Below, in pieces: positions 40,574 to 49,026 of a DNA stretch of 64,000 nt (position 1 is the first letter of the stretch; each line of letters opens with the position of its first letter). The notes below the pieces were generated by a model. That model saw nothing but the letters and a program-made list of their open reading frames with translations. It was not told the origin of the DNA and did not search any database. The DNA comes from Denitratimonas tolerans (GTDB taxonomy: Bacteria > Pseudomonadota > Gammaproteobacteria > Xanthomonadales > Xanthomonadaceae): assembly GCF_037203605.1 (NCBI RefSeq), contig NZ_JBBDHC010000005.1:62001-126000 (forward strand), written 5' to 3'. The position numbers and the translations under genes were made by a program.

Positions 40574-40801
40574 TCAGCCGTGCGGCTGGCGGGGGGGCAC
40601 CGGATCCAGCCCGCCCTCGCATAGCGGCTGGCAGCGCGCGAGCCGCTTGATCGCAAGCCAGCCGCCGCGCAGGTGGCCGTGCACCTGGATGGCCTCGATG
40701 GCGTACATCGAACAGCTGGGATGGAAGCGGCAGTGCTGACCCAGCAGCGGACTGATGAAGCGTTTGTAGCCGCGCAGTAACGCAATGACCGGAGAATTCA
40801 T
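40574..40801 (-). CDS. yidD: membrane protein insertion efficiency factor YidD
   Basis: 75 residues, short amphipathic/cysteine protein (ALLRGYKRFISPLLGQHCRFHPSCSMYAIEAI...GGWLAIKRLARCQP) with all family cysteines. YidD normally sits between rnpA and yidC near the replication origin; here it is isolated between mgtE and dksA, a displacement also reported in some gammaproteobacteria. The start at 40801 matches the family (M-x-x-x-x-x-ALLRGYK); the frame can extend upstream by thirteen residues. Confidence 0.93.
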   Translation of the reverse strand: MNSPVIALLRGYKRFISPLLGQHCRFHPSCSMYAIEAIQVHGHLRGGWLAIKRLARCQPLCEGGLDPVPPRQPHG

Positions 40802-40842
40802 GGAGTGACGCGTCGGAAAGCGGATTCCCGCCCGCGGCACGC

Positions 40843-40871
40843 TTGCCGCTTCGGGGGGACTAGGCTATAAC
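40843..40871 (+). promoter_or_regulatory. sigma70 promoter of dksA
   Basis: TTGCCG (40843-40848), 17-base spacer, TATAAC (40866-40871). The predicted transcript starts near 40879. This favours the GTG at 40917 (leader ~38 bases with GGGGG as ribosome-binding site) over the GTG at 40884. Confidence 0.65.
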
Positions 40872-40916
40872 ACGCGACCACTCGTGCTCAACGACGATTC
40901 TCCGGGGGCCTCCACC

Positions 40917-42014
40917 GTGGCAACGAAAGCGAAAGCGTCCGATCGATCTCCTGCAAAGGCCGCCGCACAGGCTGGCAAGGCCGTGAAGAAGCCTGCTGCC
41001 CGGCCTGCGACCAAGGCGGTTGCGAAGAAGGGACCTGCCGGCGCGGCCGCAGCGAAGAAGGCGACCGTGAAGATGCCAGCGGCGAAAAAGGTCGCGGCGA
41101 AAAAGGCTGTGGTGAAGAAGGTCGCTGCGAAGAAGCCTGTCGCGAAGAAGGCGGCCGCGACCAGGGCGACACCGGCAAAGAAGGCTGTGTCGAAGAAAAC
41201 GGCACCCAAAACGGCCGCCGTGAGCAAGGCGGCCCCGAAGAAGGCCGTGACGAAAGCCGCGCCGGCAAAGAAGGCCGGCAGCACGCCTGCCAGCGCCATC
41301 AAGCGCGTGGCTGAATCGCTGGTACGACTGGTCAAGCCGAAGGCTGCGGCGACCAAGACGGCACCGGCCAGGACATCAAAGGCCGGGACGGGCGGCAAGG
41401 CGGCAGCCAAGCCCGCGTCCCGCGCCTCCGGACAAACCCGCAAGGCGACTGCCGCGCCGGCCAAGAAGGCCGTGCCGGCGCGATCCGCCGAACAAACCCC
41501 TGCAAGGAAGACGATGACCCACGCTGCACCCCAAAGCGCCAAGGCCAGGACGCCGAAGACGCTGCCCCCCGTTGCCGATTCCGGCGCTGCCATTCTGCCC
41601 GACCGTCCCGATCTGCCGATGGGCTATCGCCCCAAGCCGGGCGAGGAATACATGAGTCCCGAGCAGCTCGAGTATTTCCGCCAGAAGCTGATGAAATGGC
41701 GCGCGGATCTGGTCGAGGAATCCCAGCAGACCATCGACAACCTGCGCGAGGAAGTGCGCGACGTCGGTGACGACGCCGAGCGCGCCACGCGCGAGACGGA
41801 AAATTCGCTCGAACTGCGGACCCGTGATCGCTATCGCAAGCTGATCTCGAAGATCGACAAGGCGCTCAAGCGCATTGAAGAAGGCGATTACGGTTACTGC
41901 GAGGAAACCGGTGAGGAAATCGGCCTGGAGCGGCTGGAAGCGCGCCCCATCGCTACCCTGAGCTTCGATGCCCAGGAGCGTTGGGAGCACCGCCAAAAGC
42001 TCATGGGCGATTGA
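40917..42014 (+). CDS. dksA: DksA with long histone H1-like Lys/Ala tail and reduced zinc site
   Basis: 365 residues from GTG 40917 (GGGGG eight bases upstream). Residues ~1-200 are almost entirely Lys/Ala/Pro-rich with KKA, AKK and KKP repeats, like histone H1-type tails. The C-terminal ~125 residues are DksA: the coiled-coil with an acidic tip (VGDDAERATRETENSLELRTRDR; Glu replaces the tip Asp74 of E. coli, the following Ala is kept) and YGYCEETGEEIGLERLEARPIATLSFDAQER. Only one of the four E. coli zinc cysteines remains (C, T, S, A), as in alphaproteobacterial DksA. Binds the RNA polymerase secondary channel and potentiates ppGpp; the tail may bind DNA or RNA (inference). Confidence 0.92.
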   Translation: MATKAKASDRSPAKAAAQAGKAVKKPAARPATKAVAKKGPAGAAAAKKATVKMPAAKKVAAKKAVVKKVAAKKPVAKKAAATRATPAKKAVSKKTAPKTAAVSKAAPKKAVTKAAPAKKAGSTPASAIKRVAESLVRLVKPKAAATKTAPARTSKAGTGGKAAAKPASRASGQTRKATAAPAKKAVPARSAEQTPARKTMTHAAPQSAKARTPKTLPPVADSGAAILPDRPDLPMGYRPKPGEEYMSPEQLEYFRQKLMKWRADLVEESQQTIDNLREEVRDVGDDAERATRETENSLELRTRDRYRKLISKIDKALKRIEEGDYGYCEETGEEIGLERLEARPIATLSFDAQERWEHRQKLMGD

Positions 42015-42027
42015 TCCGCGGTTCCCG

Positions 42028-42052
42028 GAACGGGCGCTGCCGGTGCCCGTTC
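42028..42052. terminator. hairpin between convergent dksA and ppx
   Basis: A perfect 8-bp stem GAACGGGC/GCCCGTTC around a 9-base loop, overlapping the ppx stop. No T run, so perhaps a weak bidirectional terminator. Confidence 0.45.
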
Positions 42053-43565
42053 ACTCCGTCTCGCGGACGGAAAGTACGAGCCCCACTTCCGCAAGATCCT
42101 CGCGCTCGGTCGCAAGATCGGCGCGCGCCAGCGCGTGCGCGGCGAGCCACGCACGCGGGATTGCAAGCTGGATTCTGGCCTCGTTCGCGCTCAGGCCCAG
42201 GTTGGGGAGTTCGGCGGCGTGGCTGCGGCACAGGAGGATGGCAAGGCGCAGCAGCACGGCGTTGCGCAGCGTCGCGTGCGCGGCGCGCGCCGGCAGCCCC
42301 GACACCAGGCTGCGCGACAGGCCGCGGCGCTGGCAGCGCACCAGTGCGGCCAGCACGGTCTGCTCCTGACGCGAAAAGCCGTCGATGTCCGAGTTGGCGA
42401 TGACGTAGGCCGCGTGCTTCTGGTGCTGGCTGTGCGAGATGGCCAGGCCCAGTTCGTGCAGGCGTGCCGCCCAGCCGAGCATGAGGCGGTCGTCGTCGTC
42501 CAGCGCCCAGGTGTCCCGGACCTGATCGAACAGCGCCAGCGCCATGGATTCGACCCGCGCGGCGTGATCGGTATCGACGCCATAGCGCAGCGCCATGGCC
42601 GCGATCGCGGCGTCGCGCGGGTCGCGGTTCTGACTGCGTCCCAGCATGTCGTGGAGGACGCCCTCGCGCATGGCGGTCTCGCAGGCGCGCATCTGCGTCA
42701 GTTCCAGTTCGCGGAACGCGGTGGCCATCACCATCAGTCCGCCGGCGATGACCGGTCGCCGGTCGGCGGAAACCCCGGGCAGCCGGATGTCCTCGATCCG
42801 CCGGAACTTGAGCAGGGCCTCGACGGAACGCTCCAGGCCCGCGGGCGTGATCGCATCCACGCTGGTGCCGCTGGCGGCCTGCATTTCCGCGATGGCCCGC
42901 GCCGTACCCGAAGACCCGATGGCCTCGTCCCAGCCCAGCGTGCGATACGCGGCGGAAAACTGCTGGAACTGCTGGGCCAGTTCGAGCTGGCCGGCCTGCC
43001 AGCGCTGCTGGGAAATCTTGCCGTCCGGGAAAAATCGGCGCGTCGTGGCCACGCAGCCCATCTGCAGGCTTTCGCGCTCCAGCGGCTGGAACCCGGTGCC
43101 GATGATGAACTCGGTGGAGCCGCCACCGATGTCGATCACCAGCCGGCGCGCGTCGCTGGGGGGCAGGCCGTGCGCGACGCCCAGGTAGATCAGGCGCGCT
43201 TCCTCGCGGCCGGAAACCACCTCGATGGCGTGCCCCAGCGCGGTTTCCGCCGGAATCAGGAAGGCCTGCGGGTTGCGCAGCCGCCGCACCGTGTTGGTGG
43301 CGATGGCGCGCACCCGGTTGGGCGGGAAGCTGTGGATGCGTTCGCCGAAGCGGGCCAGGCAGGCGAAGGCGCGATCGCGCGCCGCCGGATCCAGGTCGCC
43401 ATTGGCGCGCAGGCCGGTGGCGATCCGCACGGTCTCGCGCAGACGGTCGACGATGCGAAGCTGCCCCAGCACGTTGCGCGCCACCACCATGTGGAAACTG
43501 TTGGAGCCGATGTCGATGGCCGCCATCAGCTCACCTTCGCGCAGGGCCGTGCTGCTCATCGGCAT
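42051..43565 (-). CDS. ppx: exopolyphosphatase (Ppx/GppA family)
   Basis: 504 residues. Degrades long-chain polyphosphate (or pppGpp) processively. Actin-like ATPase-fold motifs: AAIDIGSNSFHMVVAR, then RLVIDIGGGSTEFIIG and GSSGTARAIAEMQ; the C-terminal ~190 residues are an HD-like domain (HAARVESMALALFDQV, RLHELGLAISHSQHQKH). Start codons 43565 and 43559 are both possible; either overlaps the ppk1 stop (at 43559 by ATGA), so the pair is coupled. Convergent with dksA. Confidence 0.94.
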   Translation of the reverse strand: MPMSSTALREGELMAAIDIGSNSFHMVVARNVLGQLRIVDRLRETVRIATGLRANGDLDPAARDRAFACLARFGERIHSFPPNRVRAIATNTVRRLRNPQAFLIPAETALGHAIEVVSGREEARLIYLGVAHGLPPSDARRLVIDIGGGSTEFIIGTGFQPLERESLQMGCVATTRRFFPDGKISQQRWQAGQLELAQQFQQFSAAYRTLGWDEAIGSSGTARAIAEMQAASGTSVDAITPAGLERSVEALLKFRRIEDIRLPGVSADRRPVIAGGLMVMATAFRELELTQMRACETAMREGVLHDMLGRSQNRDPRDAAIAAMALRYGVDTDHAARVESMALALFDQVRDTWALDDDDRLMLGWAARLHELGLAISHSQHQKHAAYVIANSDIDGFSRQEQTVLAALVRCQRRGLSRSLVSGLPARAAHATLRNAVLLRLAILLCRSHAAELPNLGLSANEARIQLAIPRAWLAAHALARADLATEREDLAEVGLVLSVRETE

Positions 43566-45664
43566 AGGCGGGCCACCAGTGCGTTCTGTGCCGAGTGGGG
43601 CATCTCGTCGCCCTGCGGTTCGTTGCGCAGGTAACCGCCGTCGGCCTGAAGCGACCAAGACTGGGTATTGTCGGCCAGATAGTTGGCGAGCTCTTCGTCG
43701 TAGACGCGCTGTGCCAGCGCCGGGTCCAGGATGGGGAAACAGGTCTCGATCCGGCGCAGCAGATTGCGCTCGAGCCAGTCGGCGCTGGAGCAGTACAGCT
43801 CCGGTTCGCCATCGTTGCCGAACCAGTAGACCCGGGCATGTTCGAGGAATCGTCCCACCACCGAGCGCACCCGGATGGTTTCGGATACTCCGGGGATTCC
43901 GGGGCGCAGGCAGCACGCGCCGCGCACGATGAGGTCGATCTCCACGCCCGCGCGGGATGCCTCGAACAGCGCCCGCATCACCTTGGGTTCGTTGAGCGCG
44001 TTGATCTTGGCGATGATCCGCGCCGGTTTGCCGGCCTGCGCGTGCGCGGCTTCGCGCGCGATCTTTGCCAGCACGGCGGCATGCAGGGTGAAGGGCGCCT
44101 GCAGCAGGCGCGTCAGCTTGAACGACGGCACCAGGCCGGAGAGCTGCTGGAACAGGCGGTGCACGTCCTCGCCGATTTCCGGGTGCGCGGTCATCAGGCC
44201 GATGTCGGTGTACTGGCGCGCCGTGCCGGTGTGGTAGTTGCCGGTGGACAGGTGGGTATAGCGCTGCAGCCGGCTGCCCTCGCGCCGCACGATCAGCAGC
44301 ATCTTGGCGTGGGTTTTGTAACCCACCACGCCGTAGACCACCTGCACGCCGGCTTCCTGCAGGCGGTCGGCCAGGCCCAGGTTGGCCTCCTCGTCGAAAC
44401 GCGCGCGCAGTTCGATGACGACCGTGACGTCCTTGCCGCCGCGCGCCGCCTCCACCAGGTGCTCCACCAGCACCGAATCCTTGCCGGCGCGATAGAGCGT
44501 CTGCTTGATCGCCAGCACGTCCGGATCGCGCGCCGCGGTCTTGATCAGCGACACCACGGCGCTGAAGGAGTCGAAGGGATGGTGCAGCAGCACGTCGCCG
44601 GCGCGCAGCGTGTCGAAGATGCGTTCCTCCTCGCCCTCGGGGTGGCGGCGCGAGGTGAACGGCGGAAACTTCAGCTCCGGGCGGTCCACCAGGTCGTAGA
44701 CCGCGGTGACGCGGTTGAGGTTGACCGGGCCGTTGATGCGGTAGACGGCATTGGGGGCGAGCTCGAAGTTTTCCAGCAGCGACTGCACGATGTCGTTCGG
44801 GCAGCTTTCCGCGATTTCCAGGCGCATCGCCCGCGCGAAGCCGCGTCCGCGCAGCTCGTCCTGCACCGCGTGGGCGATGTTCTCCACTTCGTCTTCGTCC
44901 ACGAACAGTTCGGAATTGCGCGTCACGCGGAACTGGTGGATGCCCTTGACCCGCATTCCGGGAAACATCTCCCCGGCAAAGCTCGACAGCGTGGCCGACA
45001 GCAGGACGAAATCGTGCGGCCCGCCGGAAACGGATTCGGGGAGCTGGATGATGCGCGGCAGCGAACGCGGCGCGCGCACGATCGCCATGCCGCTGGCGCG
45101 CCCGAAGGCGTCCTTGCCCTGCAGCACGACCACGACGTTGAGGCTCTTGTTGAGGATGCGCGGGAACGGATGCGCCGGATCCAGCCCCAGCGGTGAAAGC
45201 ACCGGCATGATGTCGCTGACGAAGTGCTGCTTGAGCCAGCGTCTCTGGCGGGCGTTCCAGGCTTCCGGCGACAGGATGCGCACGCCGGCGGCGTCCAGCG
45301 CCGGGCGCAGGGTCTGGCGCCAATAGCGGTACTGGGTATCGACCAGCTCGGTGGCGCGCGCGTGGATCAGGTTGAGCAGGGTGCTGATCGGGATCGCATC
45401 GGGCGGCAGCGGCGAACCCATTTCCTGCATGTGGTGCACGCCCGCGACCCGGATCTCGAAGAACTCATCGAGATTGGTGCAGGAAATGCACAGGTAGCGC
45501 AGGCGCTCGAGCAGCGGCACGCGCTCGTCCATGGCCTGGGCCAGCACGCGGAAGTTGAACTCCAGCTGCGAAAGCTCGCGGTTGAGGTACAGCGCAGGGT
45601 CGTCGAGGTCGCGCACTGCGGCGGCCTTCTTCGGGCGGTGGGGGCTCGGGATGGGTCGCGACAT
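43556..45664 (-). CDS. ppk1: polyphosphate kinase 1
   Basis: 702 residues (E. coli 688). Makes polyphosphate from ATP. Four-domain PPK1 pattern: LYLNRELSQLEFNFRVLAQA at the N-terminus, FVLLSATLSSFAGEMFPG, VNLNRVTAVYDLVDRPELKFPPF, the autophosphorylated histidine in TRYTHLSTGNYHTGTARQYTDIG-type sequence, and the second histidine motif in the C-terminal half (VVYGVVGYKTHAKMLLIVRR). Start at 45664 agrees with the SRPIPSPHR N-terminus; a longer frame upstream (to 45940) overlaps the M48 gene and has no family similarity. Operon with ppx. Confidence 0.96.
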   Translation of the reverse strand: MSRPIPSPHRPKKAAAVRDLDDPALYLNRELSQLEFNFRVLAQAMDERVPLLERLRYLCISCTNLDEFFEIRVAGVHHMQEMGSPLPPDAIPISTLLNLIHARATELVDTQYRYWRQTLRPALDAAGVRILSPEAWNARQRRWLKQHFVSDIMPVLSPLGLDPAHPFPRILNKSLNVVVVLQGKDAFGRASGMAIVRAPRSLPRIIQLPESVSGGPHDFVLLSATLSSFAGEMFPGMRVKGIHQFRVTRNSELFVDEDEVENIAHAVQDELRGRGFARAMRLEIAESCPNDIVQSLLENFELAPNAVYRINGPVNLNRVTAVYDLVDRPELKFPPFTSRRHPEGEEERIFDTLRAGDVLLHHPFDSFSAVVSLIKTAARDPDVLAIKQTLYRAGKDSVLVEHLVEAARGGKDVTVVIELRARFDEEANLGLADRLQEAGVQVVYGVVGYKTHAKMLLIVRREGSRLQRYTHLSTGNYHTGTARQYTDIGLMTAHPEIGEDVHRLFQQLSGLVPSFKLTRLLQAPFTLHAAVLAKIAREAAHAQAGKPARIIAKINALNEPKVMRALFEASRAGVEIDLIVRGACCLRPGIPGVSETIRVRSVVGRFLEHARVYWFGNDGEPELYCSSADWLERNLLRRIETCFPILDPALAQRVYDEELANYLADNTQSWSLQADGGYLRNEPQGDEMPHSAQNALVARLCR

Positions 45665-45725
45665 CGCGAAAGCATAGCAATCGCCGTGCCATCGTGGGTG
45701 ACAGCGCGCTGCGACCGGTGCCCGG

Positions 45726-47390
45726 TCAGCGGCCGATCCGCCAACCCGGAGTGGAGTCCAGGTTGGCGGAGGCATCGCTTCGGGCCTGTCGGCGCATCTC
45801 CAGCGCATCGGGCGTGATCGCGGCAATGCGCGCGTCGACGCGGGCGCGCTGGTAGAAGTCCAGGTCGCCGTTCTTGCGCAAGCGCTCGAGCTGCCCGAGC
45901 GCATCGTCCGGGCGGCCGTTGAGCCAGGCGACTTCGGCATAGGCCTCGGCGGCGCGAACCTCGTCCCCGGCGACCTCGCACGCGCGCGCGTAGGCGCGCT
46001 GGAAGCCGGGATCGTCGCCGTGGGTGGCGAGCAGCGGCCGCAGCAGTTCCTGCGCGGCGCGCGCCGCGTCGACGCTGCCGTATTCGGCCAGGGCTGCGGC
46101 GTAGCTCAGGGTGATCGCGGTGTTCTTCGGGCGCGCGGCCAGAAGCGCCTCGTAGCGCGCCCGGGAGATTTCACGCTGCCCGGCGCGATGCTCGTTTTCG
46201 GCATGCGCCAGATCGATCCAGTAGAGCTCGGGAAATTCGCGGGACAAGGCGGCGAGCCCGGTTTCGGCCGCTGCGGTATCCCCGGACAGGCTTTGCGCCA
46301 GCGCCAGGCCATAGCGCTGTGCCGCAGTGAATGCCTCGGGACTGGCGCGGCGATGGCGCAGGTATTCGTTGACCGCCTCGCCCGGCGAGGTGGCCGAGAG
46401 CACGCGCAGGCGCTCGCGCGCCAGGTCGAACAGGGCGCGCGTGGTGCCGGGTTCGGCCATGGCCTCGGCCACGTAGTCGGGCAGGAGCGGGTTGGCCAGC
46501 GTGCGCGCCGGCGGCAGCTCCGCGGGCAACACGCAGCGCGCGGCGCGGGCGGCGGGGGTGCCCGTGTCGGAATTGCCGGATGCCGTGGCGCAGGTCATGG
46601 CCATGCCGATCTGCTCGGCGCGCGCCTTGGCCTCGCTGATGCGGGTGGTGGTGACCGGGTGCGAGCGCAGGTATTCGGGTGCTTGTGCGCCGCCGGTGTT
46701 GCCGCGCATCTGGCGCTCCATGCGCGCGAAGAAGTCGGCCATGGCGATCGGCTCGTAGCCGGCGCGGGAGAGTGTCTGGATGCCGAGGCGGTCGGCTTCG
46801 TGCTCGTTGGAGCGGGTGTAGTCGATCTGGCGCTGCTGGATCATCGACATGCCGCCCACGATCGCGGCCTGCACGCCATCGCCGCTGCCGGCCTGGGAGC
46901 TGGCCAGGATCGCCCCGAGCATGCCGAGCATGATCGGCAGCTGGTCGCGCTGTGCTTTCTCCACCGCGCGCAGGACGTGGCGCTGGGTGACGTGGGCAAT
47001 CTCGTGCGCCATGACCGCGGCCACTTCGTCCTCGCGCTCGGCGGTGAGGATGAGTCCGGCGTTCATCCCGATGTAGCCGCCGATCGTGGCAAAGGCGTTG
47101 ATCTGGCGCGATCGCATCAGGAAAAAGGTGAAGGGCTGCACCGGCCGGTCGCTGCGCGAGGCGAGGCGATAGCCCAGTCCCTGCAGATAGCCTTCCAGCA
47201 GCGGGTCGTCGATGACCATGTCGTAGGCGCGCAGCTGGCGCAGCATCATCCCGCCGTAGGCCTGTTCCTGCGCCGGGGTCAGCAGCTCGGCGGCGGACGA
47301 TCCCATTTCCGGCAGGGTGCCAGGCGTCTGCGCCCCGGCCAGAGGCAGGGCGGCGGAAAGCGCGATGCAGAGCGTCCAGCGTCGGATCAT
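45726..47390 (-). CDS. BepA-like periplasmic M48 metalloprotease with TPR domain
   Basis: 554 residues. A signal peptide (MIRRWTLCIALSAALPLAGAQ) is followed by an M48 peptidase domain with the zinc motif MAHEIAHVTQRH (~130-140) and the third-ligand helix EHEADRLGIQTLS, then a ~250-residue TPR-like C-terminal part. This architecture is that of E. coli BepA (YfgC), which degrades stalled LptD/BamA intermediates at the outer membrane. The protease is probably active since HExxH is intact. Located upstream of grxC and ppk1, an arrangement not obviously functional. Confidence 0.92.
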   Translation of the reverse strand: MIRRWTLCIALSAALPLAGAQTPGTLPEMGSSAAELLTPAQEQAYGGMMLRQLRAYDMVIDDPLLEGYLQGLGYRLASRSDRPVQPFTFFLMRSRQINAFATIGGYIGMNAGLILTAEREDEVAAVMAHEIAHVTQRHVLRAVEKAQRDQLPIMLGMLGAILASSQAGSGDGVQAAIVGGMSMIQQRQIDYTRSNEHEADRLGIQTLSRAGYEPIAMADFFARMERQMRGNTGGAQAPEYLRSHPVTTTRISEAKARAEQIGMAMTCATASGNSDTGTPAARAARCVLPAELPPARTLANPLLPDYVAEAMAEPGTTRALFDLARERLRVLSATSPGEAVNEYLRHRRASPEAFTAAQRYGLALAQSLSGDTAAAETGLAALSREFPELYWIDLAHAENEHRAGQREISRARYEALLAARPKNTAITLSYAAALAEYGSVDAARAAQELLRPLLATHGDDPGFQRAYARACEVAGDEVRAAEAYAEVAWLNGRPDDALGQLERLRKNGDLDFYQRARVDARIAAITPDALEMRRQARSDASANLDSTPGWRIGR

Positions 47391-47558
47391 GGCGAGGGTG
47401 CTGCAGAGGATCAGGCTGCCATCATGGCGCGCTGCTGGCGGTGGCGCGTTAACTTGGCGTGAACTTTTCCGCCCCGGCCTGCCGTGCGCTGGCGGGTGAG
47501 TGCGGGCAAAATGGGCCGCGTCGGGGGCCATTCCCCCTCTTTGATGCGGAGTCGGCAC

Positions 47559-47837
47559 ATGAACAAGGTCCTGATGTACACCACGCGGGTCTGCCCGTAC
47601 TGCGTGTCGGCCAAGCGCTACCTTGCCAACAAGGGCGTCGAGGTCGAGGAAATCCGGGTGGATGAAGACCCGGCGCGGCGCGAAGAAATGCGGGCGCGGG
47701 CGCAGCGCACCTCGGTGCCGCAGATCTTCATCGGGGATACCCACGTCGGTGGCTATGACGACCTGGTGAAGCTGGATCGCGCCGGTGGTCTGGATCCGCT
47801 GCTGGCGACCCTCGCGCAGGCCGCGCCTGACGCCTGA
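47559..47837 (+). CDS. grxC: glutaredoxin 3
   Basis: 92 residues, dithiol glutaredoxin: CPYC active site (MYTTRVCPYCVSAKRYLANKGV), TSVPQIFIGDTHVGGYDDL with the cis-proline and GG glutathione-binding motif. Reduces protein mixed disulphides with glutathione. The start at 47559 is the family-typical MNKVLMYTT. Convergent on the hypothetical secreted-protein gene, divergent from bepA-like. Confidence 0.95.
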   Translation: MNKVLMYTTRVCPYCVSAKRYLANKGVEVEEIRVDEDPARREEMRARAQRTSVPQIFIGDTHVGGYDDLVKLDRAGGLDPLLATLAQAAPDA

Positions 47838-47852
47838 GCGCCGCGCGCCGGG

Positions 47853-48923
47853 TCAGTCGATCCGGAACGCCAGCGTGCGGTGCGCGTCGGCGTCCCAGCC
47901 GGCGAGGCGGCGCAGCGCGATGTCGGTGAATTCGACCGCGTCGCCGTCGCCCGCGTCCAGCCGGCACAGCGCCGGCGGCGAGCCGGGCAGGCCGGGCGTG
48001 GCCTCGCACCGGAGCACGGCACCCTCCGCATCGTGCAGGATGAAGCCGCCTTCCACCGATTCGCTGCGTACGAAGTCGAGCCAGCGCGTGATGCGCTGGC
48101 TGGCGTCGGCGCTGGTCAGCACCCAGCGGCCGAGCAGCGCCTCACCCGGGTCCTGGGCGAAGCTGAAGCGCACGACCGACAGCGGACGCAGGTCGATCAG
48201 GCCGGTTTCCGGATTCGGTCGCGAGAACCACAGCACGGCGCGTGACGGGGTGATGGGTTCCACGTCCACGCCGCCGCTGAGCCGGACCGTTTCCGGCGCG
48301 GTGTAGCGTGCAAACGGGCCGGCACCGCCCTCGAACTGGGCCAGCTCCAGGTGTGCCGTGCCCGAGTCGATCTCGCCGGCCCCGAAGTACCAGGCCGATG
48401 CGCCCTGCGCGTCGTAGCCCATCACGCTGAGGCTGATGAGACCGGATTGGGTTTCCACCGACAGACCGAGCCCGGGGCCGGCATCGAACTCGCCGCCCTG
48501 TTCGGCCCACCAGAACCCGGTTTCGAGCGCCAGGCCAGGCGTCGTTCCAACCTGCACCAAGGCGAAGCCCGCGAGTGCGGGGCGGGTGCCGTCGGCGGAA
48601 TCGTCCAACTGCAGGCGCACGCGGTGGATGCCCGCCCCGGGCAGCAGGCTGGGCAACGGCATCCGTGTGCTCGCCAGTGAATAGGGTGTGGGCGAGGGCT
48701 GGCAGCCGGCGGATTCGCGCGCACCCAGCAGGGTCACGTCGCGGTCCTCGACCATGATTCCCGCCAGGCGCGGCGGGCAGGTATCGGGCCAGGTGCCCGA
48801 TACGTTGAAGTACGCCTGTTCACCGGCGTCGACCACCAGTTCGATGCGCGCCGGCTCGAACGCCGCCGCCGGCAGCGCGCCGGACAGGAGCAGGGCAACG
48901 GTGAATTTCGCCAAAAGTCGCAT
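47853..48923 (-). CDS. secreted protein of unknown function
   Basis: 356 residues with a signal peptide (MRLLAKFTVALLLSGALPAAA). No known family recognised. The mature part looks all-beta: short hydrophobic strands, few long helices, and repeated Gly/Trp/Tyr segments (FWWAEQGGEFDAG, WYFGAGEIDSGTAHLEL, GRWVLTSADASQRI). Four cysteines in two well-spaced pairs could form disulphides in the periplasm. No lipobox and no C-terminal aromatic anchor, so probably soluble periplasmic or surface-released. Similar single-copy proteins occur in xanthomonads, as I remember, without assigned function. Divergent from icd. Confidence 0.6.
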   Translation of the reverse strand: MRLLAKFTVALLLSGALPAAAFEPARIELVVDAGEQAYFNVSGTWPDTCPPRLAGIMVEDRDVTLLGARESAGCQPSPTPYSLASTRMPLPSLLPGAGIHRVRLQLDDSADGTRPALAGFALVQVGTTPGLALETGFWWAEQGGEFDAGPGLGLSVETQSGLISLSVMGYDAQGASAWYFGAGEIDSGTAHLELAQFEGGAGPFARYTAPETVRLSGGVDVEPITPSRAVLWFSRPNPETGLIDLRPLSVVRFSFAQDPGEALLGRWVLTSADASQRITRWLDFVRSESVEGGFILHDAEGAVLRCEATPGLPGSPPALCRLDAGDGDAVEFTDIALRRLAGWDADAHRTLAFRID

Positions 48924-49026
48924 GCCGTCAACTGTACCCCAAGCCGTCGCTGGACGATAATGGGCGGTCAACTCGACGCCGGAGCGCGTCGGGTCCCTTT
49001 CACCCATGCACAAGGACCAGTCCACG

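Noticed and set aside
41000..41560. The Lys/Ala-rich codon repeats in dksA as a CRISPR or tandem DNA repeat array
   Set aside because: Units vary in length and sequence, and the frame is kept throughout, so they encode the protein tail and are not a repeat array with spacers.
42051..45323. One minus-strand frame running through ppx and far into ppk1 as a possible fusion
   Set aside because: Only the part to 43565 has Ppx motifs; the rest is an out-of-frame reading of ppk1, which is intact in its own frame. No fusion.
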